Below, one piece after another: positions 42,874 through 50,068 of a stretch of 64,000 bases of DNA. The notes under the pieces are model-generated. The model saw only the letters and a program-made list of their open reading frames with translations, had not been told where the DNA came from and did no database searches. Both the position numbers and the translations under genes were made by a program. Source of the stretch: Arthrobacter sp. H-02-3 (GTDB lineage Bacteria > Actinomycetota > Actinomycetes > Actinomycetales > Micrococcaceae). The first letter of the stretch is position 1, and each line of letters begins with the position of its first letter. The stretch covers positions 62,001 to 126,000 of the forward strand of contig NZ_PYUI01000008.1 of NCBI RefSeq assembly GCF_003097355.1. Direction: 5' to 3'.

Positions 42874-44123
42874 CAGCGGGCCGCCTTGTCTGTCTGGTCA
42901 GCGTTTGCAGGTTCCTCGTCGGCGAACCCTGCGCTGTACTCCTCGAACCAGGCCAGCTCTTCGGCCACCAGCGGATGGGCCTCCACATACGTATTGGCGA
43001 AGGCAGTCCGGATGTCCGGTGTTTCCAGGTCGTGGGTGGTCTTGCGGACGTAGGCGGCGAGTTCGTCGCCGTCGGCCCTGACCTGTTCGAAGAAGGCATC
43101 GTCCGCGAGGCCCTCGGCCCGGAGGTACTTCTCCAGCCGCTCCAGCGGATCCTTGGCCCGCCATAGGCCTTCTTCGGCGGATCCGCGGTACTTGGTGGGG
43201 TCATCGGCGGTGGTGTGCGCCCCCACCCTGTAGGTGAACGCCTCGATCAGCACGGGTCCGTTGCCTTCGCGGGCCTGCTCCAGGGCCCACTCCGTGACGG
43301 CGTGGACGGCAATGACGTCATTGCCGTCCACCCGGATGCCCGGGAAGCCGTAGCCCTTGGCGCGGTTGGCCAGCGGGACGCGGGTCTGCACGGAGCTCGG
43401 CACGGAGATCGCCCAGTGGTTGTTCTGGCAGAAGAAGACCACGGGGGCCTGGTAGGACGAGGCGAACACCATGGATTCATGAACGTCGCCCTCTGAACTG
43501 GCGCCGTCGCCGAAGTACACCATGACGGCGGCCTTGGGCTCCGCGGACTGTCCCGCTTCCCCGACGGCGTTGGCGGCCGCCAGCCTCTGGTCCCGCTGGA
43601 TGCCCATGGCATAGCCGACGGCGTGCGGCGTCTGGGCGGCCAGGACCAGCGTGTAGAGGTGGAAGTTCGTGTCCTTGGGATTCCAGCCGCCGTTGGAGAC
43701 GCCGCGGAACTGTCGCAGCAGCTCGGCCAGGTCTACATTGCGTGTCAGGGCAACACCGTGTTCGCGGTAGGTCGGGAAGATGTAGTCCTGCGGCTGGCTG
43801 GCCCGGCCGGAGCCGATCTGGGCTGCTTCCTGCCCGGTGAGCGGGACCCACAGGGCCAGCTGGCCTTGCCGCTGCAGAGCGGTGGCTTCCACATCGAAGC
43901 GCCGGATCTTCGACATGTCGGCGTAGAAGCCGCGCAGGGTCTCGGGATCGAGCTTCTCGGCGTACTTTGAGAAAACCGGGTCCGAGCCCAGGGTGCCGTC
44001 CGGGCCTAGCAGCTGCACCATCGGCTCGGCCGGCGCGCCCAGTTGGGCCTCGGCTTCCGCCTCGAGCTGGTCATCGATATCGGTTCCGTCGAACTCGGTA
44101 GAGGGCAGATGTGTGGCGCCCAT
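42873..44123 (-). CDS. bkdA: Branched-chain 2-oxo-acid dehydrogenase E1, alpha subunit
   Basis: The 416-residue protein contains the thiamine-diphosphate motif beginning GDGASSEGDVHESM and ending NNHWAIS, the phosphorylation-loop region YRVGAHTTADDPTKYR, and the N-terminal block FYADMSKIRRFDVEATALQRQGQLALW. ATG 44123 is supported by AAGGAGAC; an in-frame ATG at 44192 lies inside a palindromic operator region and would add 23 atypical residues. First gene of the bkd operon, so control should act on the region 44142-44210. Confidence 0.92.
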   Translation of the reverse strand: MGATHLPSTEFDGTDIDDQLEAEAEAQLGAPAEPMVQLLGPDGTLGSDPVFSKYAEKLDPETLRGFYADMSKIRRFDVEATALQRQGQLALWVPLTGQEAAQIGSGRASQPQDYIFPTYREHGVALTRNVDLAELLRQFRGVSNGGWNPKDTNFHLYTLVLAAQTPHAVGYAMGIQRDQRLAAANAVGEAGQSAEPKAAVMVYFGDGASSEGDVHESMVFASSYQAPVVFFCQNNHWAISVPSSVQTRVPLANRAKGYGFPGIRVDGNDVIAVHAVTEWALEQAREGNGPVLIEAFTYRVGAHTTADDPTKYRGSAEEGLWRAKDPLERLEKYLRAEGLADDAFFEQVRADGDELAAYVRKTTHDLETPDIRTAFANTYVEAHPLVAEELAWFEEYSAGFADEEPANADQTDKAAR

Positions 44124-44141
44124 ACCGTCTCCTTGCTTGCC

Positions 44142-44210
44142 GCATCCGAATGCGCCGCAATCGCTGGGATATATGCCGAACTGGGAATACATTCCGAATT
44201 CGGCATATAT
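44142..44210. promoter_or_regulatory. Nested palindromes upstream of the bkd operon, candidate operator
   Basis: Arms ATATATGCCGAA (44169-44180) and TTCGGCATATAT (44199-44210) are perfect 12-base complements. Between them lies GGAAT-AC-ATTCC (44184-44195), and closer to the gene GCAT-CCGA-ATGC (44142-44153). The AT-rich arms stand out from their GC-rich surroundings. The element is 46-87 bases before the bkdA start, where an Lrp-type regulator would be expected for branched-chain keto-acid genes. Confidence 0.6.
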
Positions 44211-44270
44211 TTTGGCTTACTCGTCCTTACTTTATCCGCACGGGGCGGCCACAACGCGTCATGTTAAGCG

Positions 44271-45389
44271 CTAGGAACGCCGTGGTGGTTTTGTATAGAT
44301 TGCACAGAGCTCAAGGAACCGGGTGTTGGCTTCCGTTTCTCCGATGCTGACCCGCACCCCCTCGTCGCCGAAGGCCCGCACGGAAAGCGCCCGTTCCGCT
44401 GCCAGGGCGGCGAATTCCGCGCTGTTTGCGCCCAGGTTGAGCCACACAAAGTTGCCCTGCGCCTCGGGAACGAACCACCCGAGCTCGCGCAGTCCGGCGG
44501 TGACCCGATCCCGCTCATCAACCAGGCTTTGTACCCTTTCTACAACGTCGGCGAAGTGCTCGAGCGACGTGACGGCGGCGATTTCCGCAATCTGGGACAC
44601 CGCGAAGGGTGTGGCGGCAACCCGCAGGTGCTGCGTCAGTTCGGGACGGGAGACGCTGTAGCCCACGCGGAGCCCGGCGAGTCCGTGAGCCTTCGAGAAC
44701 GTCCGCAGGACGACGACGTTGGGGTACTTGCGGTACATGGCAATGCCGTCCACGGCGGCGGCGGCGCGCACGAATTCCTGGTAGGCCTCGTCGATGACCA
44801 CCACGACGTCCGAGGGCACGGCCTTGATGAAGCGCTCCGTTTCCTCAGTGGTCAGGATGGGTCCGGTCGGGTTGTTGGGCGTGCACAGCAGGATCATCCG
44901 GGTCCGCGCCGTGACCGCGGCCGCCATGGCGTCGAGGTCGTGCCGCCCGTCCGCGGTCAGGGGGATCCGTACGCTCTCGGCGCCGGCCAGTCCGACGCAG
45001 ATCGGGTATGCCTCGAACGAGCGCCAGGCATAGATGACTTCGTCGGCCTTGCCGTCGTCGTTTTGGCCGGCGAAGGTGGTCAGCAACTGGTTCAGGGCGC
45101 CCAGGCTGCCGGCGCCCGTGACGATGTCCTCGGCGGGAACGTCCAGGAAGCCGGCGAGCGATGCGCGCAGCTTGCTGCTGAGTGGATCGGGATAGCGGTT
45201 GAAGTCGGTCTGCGCCGCGATGGCCTGCTGCACTGCAGGGATCGGGGGCAGCGGGTTTTCGTTGGAGGAAAGCTTGTAGCTGACCAGGCCCTCTACGGGG
45301 ACGGGCGGTTTTCCGGCCGCGTAGCGGGGAAGGAGGTCTACCACCGGACGGGGCCTGATGCCCCCGGCCGTGTTCTCTGATGAAGTCAT
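44271..45389 (-). CDS. hisC: Histidinol-phosphate aminotransferase-like enzyme
   Basis: The 372-residue protein is a class II PLP aminotransferase of the HisC family: YKLSSNENPLPP at the start, GSLGALNQLL, CTPNNPTGPILT, VVVIDEAYQEF and the PLP lysine in LRTFSKAHGLAGLRVGY. Next to bkd genes it may serve as a second HisC or an aromatic aminotransferase rather than in histidine synthesis; no other his gene is near. ATG 45389 is chosen on homology to the conserved N-terminus; the frame runs on to 45596. It precedes bkdA on the same strand with 147 bases between. Confidence 0.85.
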   Translation of the reverse strand: MTSSENTAGGIRPRPVVDLLPRYAAGKPPVPVEGLVSYKLSSNENPLPPIPAVQQAIAAQTDFNRYPDPLSSKLRASLAGFLDVPAEDIVTGAGSLGALNQLLTTFAGQNDDGKADEVIYAWRSFEAYPICVGLAGAESVRIPLTADGRHDLDAMAAAVTARTRMILLCTPNNPTGPILTTEETERFIKAVPSDVVVVIDEAYQEFVRAAAAVDGIAMYRKYPNVVVLRTFSKAHGLAGLRVGYSVSRPELTQHLRVAATPFAVSQIAEIAAVTSLEHFADVVERVQSLVDERDRVTAGLRELGWFVPEAQGNFVWLNLGANSAEFAALAAERALSVRAFGDEGVRVSIGETEANTRFLELCAIYTKPPRRS

Positions 45390-45486
45390 GCTCACTAGCC
45401 TACTTCGGGTCTCTGCCGCAATAGGGGGATCAATAGGGGGATATGGTCCCTGCCGCTGCCCGCGGGCGTATGACAGCATGGGGACC

Positions 45487-45873
45487 ATGAGCTCATTCAT
45501 CGCACGAGTCATCATCAACGGGCTGGCCCTGGCAATCGCGTGCTGGATCCTCACCGGACTGGATATTTCCACCGCGAACAACAACATTTTCAGCATCGTC
45601 CTGGGCTACCTGTTCATCGGCCTGATCTTCGGCCTGGTCAATGCCTTCGTCAAGCCAATCGTCAGCCTCTTGTCGCTTCCGATCACCATCCTCACCCTGG
45701 GCCTGTTTACGGTGGTCATCAACGCGGGAATGCTTTACCTGACCTCCTGGATCAGCAGCTACACCACCGTGCACTTCACCATTGACAGCTTCTGGTGGAC
45801 CGCGGTGTTCGCCGCCCTCATCATCAGCGGCGTGTCCCTCGTGGCGAGCTTCCTGCCGGCCCTCGATCGCTAG
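45487..45873 (+). CDS. YvlD-like membrane protein (phage holin 4 superfamily)
   Basis: The 128-residue protein has four membrane segments and the strongly conserved block of this family, FGLVNAFVKPIVSLLSLPITILTLGLFTVVINAGML. Despite the holin name, members of this group are common chromosomal membrane proteins linked to envelope stress, and no phage genes are near. ATG 45487 has GGGGA upstream; ATG 45478 is also possible. Its end overlaps the convergent hydrolase gene by 50 bases. Confidence 0.8.
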   Translation: MSSFIARVIINGLALAIACWILTGLDISTANNNIFSIVLGYLFIGLIFGLVNAFVKPIVSLLSLPITILTLGLFTVVINAGMLYLTSWISSYTTVHFTIDSFWWTAVFAALIISGVSLVASFLPALDR

Positions 45874-47287
45874 CCCCGCCCGGCCCGGTCCGCTGCTCCG
45901 GAGCCGGCCCCGGAGCCATGGGCACTCCCAGCGATGACGGGCGTGCTTCACGCCGGAGCGAGAAGCGGGTCACCGTCGCCGCCCCGCCGGTTCCCACGAC
46001 AGCGGCCAGCGCCGCCGTCGAATCCCGCAGCGTGTTGTCCCGGCTCGCCGAGATGAGCTCGGCTCCGTCGGCGTAGTTTTCCAGCCGGTGTCCGGGACCT
46101 AAGCCGAAGTCCTTCAGCGGCGGCACTTCCAGCGGGTTGGTGAGCGTCACGGTCACCCGGTCCCTGGTATCCGGGTTGGCCAGGCCGTCCGCCCCCGGCA
46201 CCCAGTCCTGCGCGTGTTCGAGGTGGAGGCTGCGGATCCCCGGCTCCGGGGTGATACCACCCACCGGCGAGCCCGCCGTGAGCACGAACTTAAGATCGTA
46301 GTCGGCCAGGACGGCGCGGTCCCTGCTGAGATTCATCGCATGAATCCCGCCCTGGCTGTAGCCGACCGCGACGAGCTGGTCGCCGGCCGCGGCTCCGGCC
46401 TGCCGGAGCGCCTCCCGGATGGCCGCACCCGTGGAGGCCGAGTCGTAGCCCAGAGCCTCGGCCACTCCGGCGGGATCAAAGGGATTGGCCCCTTCCGGCG
46501 GCCCGTCCAGCTGGGTTCCGGGGATGATGACCACCCACGCCGGCCGGGCGCCGCCGTCGACCTCGATGACTTCGATCTGGCCGTCCTGCTCGCCCACCGT
46601 TCCGGCTCTCCGCAGCAATCCGGCCGGGGAGAGGTCGACGGCCGCGGAATACGTCTCCCGCCCCACGATGCTGACGGGGCGGGGCTTGAGGAACTCGAGC
46701 CCGGGCGCCTCCGAGACATCCCGGACCAGGCTGCGGACGTCGGCGGGTCCGCTCAGGGCTCCGAGAACGGCGGCCAGAGGCGCGGGCAGGCCCAGCAGCG
46801 CGGCGAGATTCCGCGGCGCCGTGGCGACCCAGTCCTCTACGACGCCGCGCACGCCGGGGAGGGCCAAAGGCTCCGGGGCCGCACCGTACTCGGCGCCGTG
46901 GAATCCCAGCCGCAGGAGCAGGGCATTCCGGGCCTCCGCAAACTCGTACTCCCGGTGGCTGGCACGGACGTCGTCGCCGATCCGCTGCAGCTGCGACCGG
47001 ACACGGCCGACATCCCGGCCAGCTTCTCCCACCGCGATGATGGCGTTGCTGCCGCTGGTGTAGGAGTCGGACTGATAGGGGAAGAGTGCGTGCTTCACGG
47101 TGTCAGCCTCCAGTTCAACCGACTGCAGTTGCCGGACCAGCGCGTCCAGTGCCGCTGCGCCGGCAAGGAGCTCCTCGAACTGGAAGCTGAGCCCTCCGAT
47201 TCCGCCGCGGATGCGCAGGCTGCCGTCCGACGGCGGCGCGGAAACCCGGGGTATCCCGCCAGAGTCTGCCGGTGTTGCTTCGGCCAT
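45824..47287 (-). CDS. Alpha/beta hydrolase with a WXG100-like helical N-terminus
   Basis: The 487-residue protein has two parts. Residues about 35-120 are helical and resemble an ESX-type helical hairpin (SFQFEELLAGAAALDALVRQLQSVELEADTV ... VRSQLQRIGDDVRASHREYEFAEARNALL). Residues about 205-440 are a hydrolase: VVIIPGTQLD, the nucleophile elbow GYSQGG (Ser311), HAQDW and GHRLENY, which could complete a Ser-Asp-His triad. The tail is Pro/Gly/Arg-rich. It overlaps the upstream WXG-like gene by one base (TGATG), so the two are coupled. Resemblance to PE-PPE-type lipases of type VII secretion is suggestive only. Confidence 0.7.
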   Translation of the reverse strand: MAEATPADSGGIPRVSAPPSDGSLRIRGGIGGLSFQFEELLAGAAALDALVRQLQSVELEADTVKHALFPYQSDSYTSGSNAIIAVGEAGRDVGRVRSQLQRIGDDVRASHREYEFAEARNALLLRLGFHGAEYGAAPEPLALPGVRGVVEDWVATAPRNLAALLGLPAPLAAVLGALSGPADVRSLVRDVSEAPGLEFLKPRPVSIVGRETYSAAVDLSPAGLLRRAGTVGEQDGQIEVIEVDGGARPAWVVIIPGTQLDGPPEGANPFDPAGVAEALGYDSASTGAAIREALRQAGAAAGDQLVAVGYSQGGIHAMNLSRDRAVLADYDLKFVLTAGSPVGGITPEPGIRSLHLEHAQDWVPGADGLANPDTRDRVTVTLTNPLEVPPLKDFGLGPGHRLENYADGAELISASRDNTLRDSTAALAAVVGTGGAATVTRFSLRREARPSSLGVPMAPGPAPEQRTGPGGASDRGPAGSSPRGTRR

Positions 47288-47622
47288 CAGGAACCTAGCC
47301 GGCCCGAGGACAGCGTCACGTTCTGGGCGTGCCGGCGCACCACGGCCACAGCGTCCAGCAAGGCGTCCCGGCTGCGGCGCAGGGCTGCAGCCTGCAGGGA
47401 CAGGGTCAGCCGGTAGGCTCGCCCGGCCGGCGACTGCCAGGTCTGCAGTTCAAGGCGGCCCAGTGCCGCCAGCACGGCGTCGGCCTCATCGGCGCACCGC
47501 GCCACGCGCGCCGCGAGCTGCTGGACTTCGTAACTGCGCGATGCGCACTCAACGGCGTCGGCGGCCGTCACGCCGAAAATAGCCGCACTGCAAGCCGAAC
47601 CGGGGCGCATCATGCTGGTCAT
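47287..47622 (-). CDS. WXG100-like small helical protein
   Basis: The 111-residue protein is predicted as two long helices joined by a turn at Trp62 in LQTWQSPAGRAYRL, close to the W-x-G turn and the following aliphatic/aromatic residues of ESX effectors, with Ser in the place of Gly. It starts with ATG 47622 (or 47613). It lies directly before, and is translationally coupled to, a hydrolase with a helical N-terminus, so a heterodimer is plausible. No EccC ATPase or other type VII component is in the window. Confidence 0.6.
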   Translation of the reverse strand: MTSMMRPGSACSAAIFGVTAADAVECASRSYEVQQLAARVARCADEADAVLAALGRLELQTWQSPAGRAYRLTLSLQAAALRRSRDALLDAVAVVRRHAQNVTLSSGRLGS

Positions 47623-47669
47623 GGAAGTGACGCTAGCGGGCGGCCGGCACCCGCTGAAGAGCGGCGTCG

Positions 47670-47699
47670 GGCTATGTGGACAGTCCGGCTATGTGGACA
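47670..47699. repeat. Tandem 13-bp direct repeats in the WXG-like/purB divergent region
   Basis: GGCTATGTGGACA occurs exactly at 47670-47682 and 47687-47699, separated by GTCC (17-base period). The pair lies 48 bases before the WXG-like gene and 104 before purB. The 17-base period is not a whole number of helical turns. Confidence 0.65.
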
Positions 47700-47802
47700 T
47701 CGGCCGCGGATCGCCGCGCGATGCGAACCGGCATTGTCACACGGTGATGTCATAAGGACGGGGCGCTTAAGGCCCGGCGTCACTTCGTGAAAGAATCGGA
47801 AC

Positions 47803-49245
47803 ATGCCTGAAACTGCCGCCACAGCTGATACCCGCACGCCGTCCGGACGCCTGGCCCTCGCCGCGTCCGACCACCAGATCGCGCTCGGCCCGCTGGACGG
47901 CCGCTACCAGTCCGCCGTCGCCCCCCTGGTGGACTACCTCTCCGAAGCAGCACTGAACCGCGACCGCGTGGCTGTGGAGGTCGAATGGCTGATCCACCTG
48001 ACCAGCAACAGCGTCCTGCCCGGCGCTGGCCCGCTCACAGCGGCCCAGCAGGAGCAGCTGCGCGCGATTGTCACGGAGTTCGACGCCGCGTCAGTCACCG
48101 AACTGGCCGAGATCGAGGCGGTCACGGTGCACGACGTCAAGGCTGTGGAGTACTACATCGGCCGCCGCCTGCCCGGCATCGGGATCGATCACCTGACCGC
48201 CATGGTGCACTTCGGCTGCACCTCGGAGGACATCAACAACCTCTCCTACGCCCTCGGCGTCAAGGGAGCCGTGGAGGACGTCTGGCTGCCCGCGGCCCGC
48301 GCCCTGGTTGCCCAGATCAGTGCCATGGCCGAGGACAATCGCGCGGTGCCGATGCTCTCCCGCACGCACGGCCAGCCGGCTACCCCCACCACGCTGGGCA
48401 AGGAACTGGCCGTCATTGCGCACCGCCTCAACCGCCAGCTGGACCGGATTGCCCGGACCGAATACCTCGGCAAGATCAACGGCGCCACCGGCACCTACGC
48501 CGCCCATGTCGCCTCCGTCCCTGGCGCCGACTGGGAGCAGGTTGCCAAGAGCTTCGTTGAAGGCCTCGGCCTGACCTGGAACCCGCTGACCACCCAGATC
48601 GAAAGCCACGACTGGCAGGCCGAACTCTATGCCGACGTCGCGCGGTTCAACCGCATCCTGCACAACGTCTGCACCGACATCTGGAGCTACATCTCGATCG
48701 GCTACTTCGTGCAGATCCCGGTCGCGGGCGCCACCGGCTCCTCGACCATGCCGCACAAGGTGAACCCGATCCGGTTCGAAAACGCCGAGGCCAACCTCGA
48801 GATCTCCTCGGGGCTGCTGGACGTGCTGGGTTCCACCCTCGTCACCTCGCGCTGGCAGCGCGACCTCACCGATTCGTCCTCGCAGCGCAACATCGGCGTG
48901 GCGTTCGGCCACTCGCTGCTCGCCATCTCCAACGTCGCCAAGGGCCTGGACCGGCTCAAGGTGGCCGAGGACGTCCTGGCCGCGGACTTGGACACCAACT
49001 GGGAGGTCCTGGGCGAGGCCATCCAGATGGTCATGCGTGCCGAGGCGATCGCCGGCGTCGAGGGCATGGAGAACCCGTACGAGCGGCTCAAGGACCTGAC
49101 CCGCGGACACCGCGTGGACGCCGCCCGGATGCAGGAATTCGTCCAGGGCCTGGGCCTGTCCGCCGACGCCGAAGCCCGGCTGCTTGCGCTGACCCCCGGC
49201 CGCTATACCGGCATCGCGGACAAGCTGGTGGACCACCTCAAGTGA
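47803..49245 (+). CDS. purB: Adenylosuccinate lyase
   Basis: The 480-residue enzyme catalyses two fumarate-releasing steps of purine synthesis (SAICAR to AICAR, adenylosuccinate to AMP). It is of the E. coli-like branch: LGPLDGRYQSAVAPLVDYLSE at the start, VHFGCTSEDINNLSYAL, SRTHGQPATPTTLGKE, and the signature GSSTMPHKVNPIRFENAEAN with the catalytic serine. Its stop overlaps the phosphatase start (GTGA). The upstream region holds the tandem repeats at 47670-47699. Confidence 0.95.
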   Translation: MPETAATADTRTPSGRLALAASDHQIALGPLDGRYQSAVAPLVDYLSEAALNRDRVAVEVEWLIHLTSNSVLPGAGPLTAAQQEQLRAIVTEFDAASVTELAEIEAVTVHDVKAVEYYIGRRLPGIGIDHLTAMVHFGCTSEDINNLSYALGVKGAVEDVWLPAARALVAQISAMAEDNRAVPMLSRTHGQPATPTTLGKELAVIAHRLNRQLDRIARTEYLGKINGATGTYAAHVASVPGADWEQVAKSFVEGLGLTWNPLTTQIESHDWQAELYADVARFNRILHNVCTDIWSYISIGYFVQIPVAGATGSSTMPHKVNPIRFENAEANLEISSGLLDVLGSTLVTSRWQRDLTDSSSQRNIGVAFGHSLLAISNVAKGLDRLKVAEDVLAADLDTNWEVLGEAIQMVMRAEAIAGVEGMENPYERLKDLTRGHRVDAARMQEFVQGLGLSADAEARLLALTPGRYTGIADKLVDHLK

Positions 49246-49913
49246 GGCTCCTGCTCATCCGCCACGGCCAGACGCCCGGGAACGTGCTTGGGCAGCTGGA
49301 CACCGCCCACCCTGGCCCCGGACTGACGGAGCTCGGCGAGCGGCAGGCCGCTGCCCTGGCGAGGTCGCTGGCGAATGAGGAGATCGGGCTGCTTTACGCG
49401 TCCACCCTGATCCGCACCCAGATCACGGCACAACCGCTGGCCGCCATGCGCAGCCTCGACATCGAGGTCCTGGCGGGCCTGCGGGAAATCGAAGCAGGCT
49501 CACTGGAGAAACTCACCGACCGCGAGTCCCACATGCGCTACTTCAGTACGGTCGCTGCGTGGACCGAGGGCGACCTGGCCCGGAGGATGCCGGCCGGGCC
49601 CAGCGGCCACGACTTCTTTGAACGCTTCGACGACTCGATTGCCCGGATTGCGGCCGCGGCCGGGTCAACGGCCGGGTCCGGCGCTGTGGCCGTGGTGAGC
49701 CATGGCGCCGCCATCAGGGTCTGGGCGGGCGTGCGGGCCGTCAACGTGGAACCTGAATTCGCTGTCCGCCACGTAGTTGCCAACACCGGCATTGTGGCTC
49801 TGGAGGGCGATCCCGACGCCGGATGGCGGCTCATCCACTGGGACGAGAGCCCCGTGGAGGGCCTGGCCCTGGCAGACCCGACGGCGGAAGATCCCACCGG
49901 CCGTCCGGCGTAG
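49242..49913 (+). CDS. Histidine phosphatase family protein
   Basis: The 223-residue protein has the phosphohistidine signature LLLIRHGQTPGN at its start, Arg in STLIRTQITAQPLA, GLREIEAGSLE and the second histidine in VVSHGAAIRVW, so the full phosphoglycerate-mutase-like catalytic set is present. GTG start overlaps the purB stop by four bases, so it is co-translated with purB. It may dephosphorylate a nucleotide or sugar phosphate; the substrate is unknown. Confidence 0.88.
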   Translation: MRLLLIRHGQTPGNVLGQLDTAHPGPGLTELGERQAAALARSLANEEIGLLYASTLIRTQITAQPLAAMRSLDIEVLAGLREIEAGSLEKLTDRESHMRYFSTVAAWTEGDLARRMPAGPSGHDFFERFDDSIARIAAAAGSTAGSGAVAVVSHGAAIRVWAGVRAVNVEPEFAVRHVVANTGIVALEGDPDAGWRLIHWDESPVEGLALADPTAEDPTGRPA

Positions 49914-50068
49914 CGGGCGGCGCGTTCCTGGCTGCCGGTCCCCGGCGGAGGCGCACCCTGCCCACAGGGGCTGGACTGCACCCCTCAACGCGGCCATGAT
50001 GAAAGCAGGCGCGGGGATGGAACGGCCGGCGGCATGCGGTTGATCCCGCGCAGTGGAGGCGCAGGCTT

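Noticed and set aside
45487..45873. Phage holin, as evidence of a prophage
   Set aside because: The protein belongs to a chromosomal membrane family with a misleading name; no integrase, structural or lysis genes are nearby.
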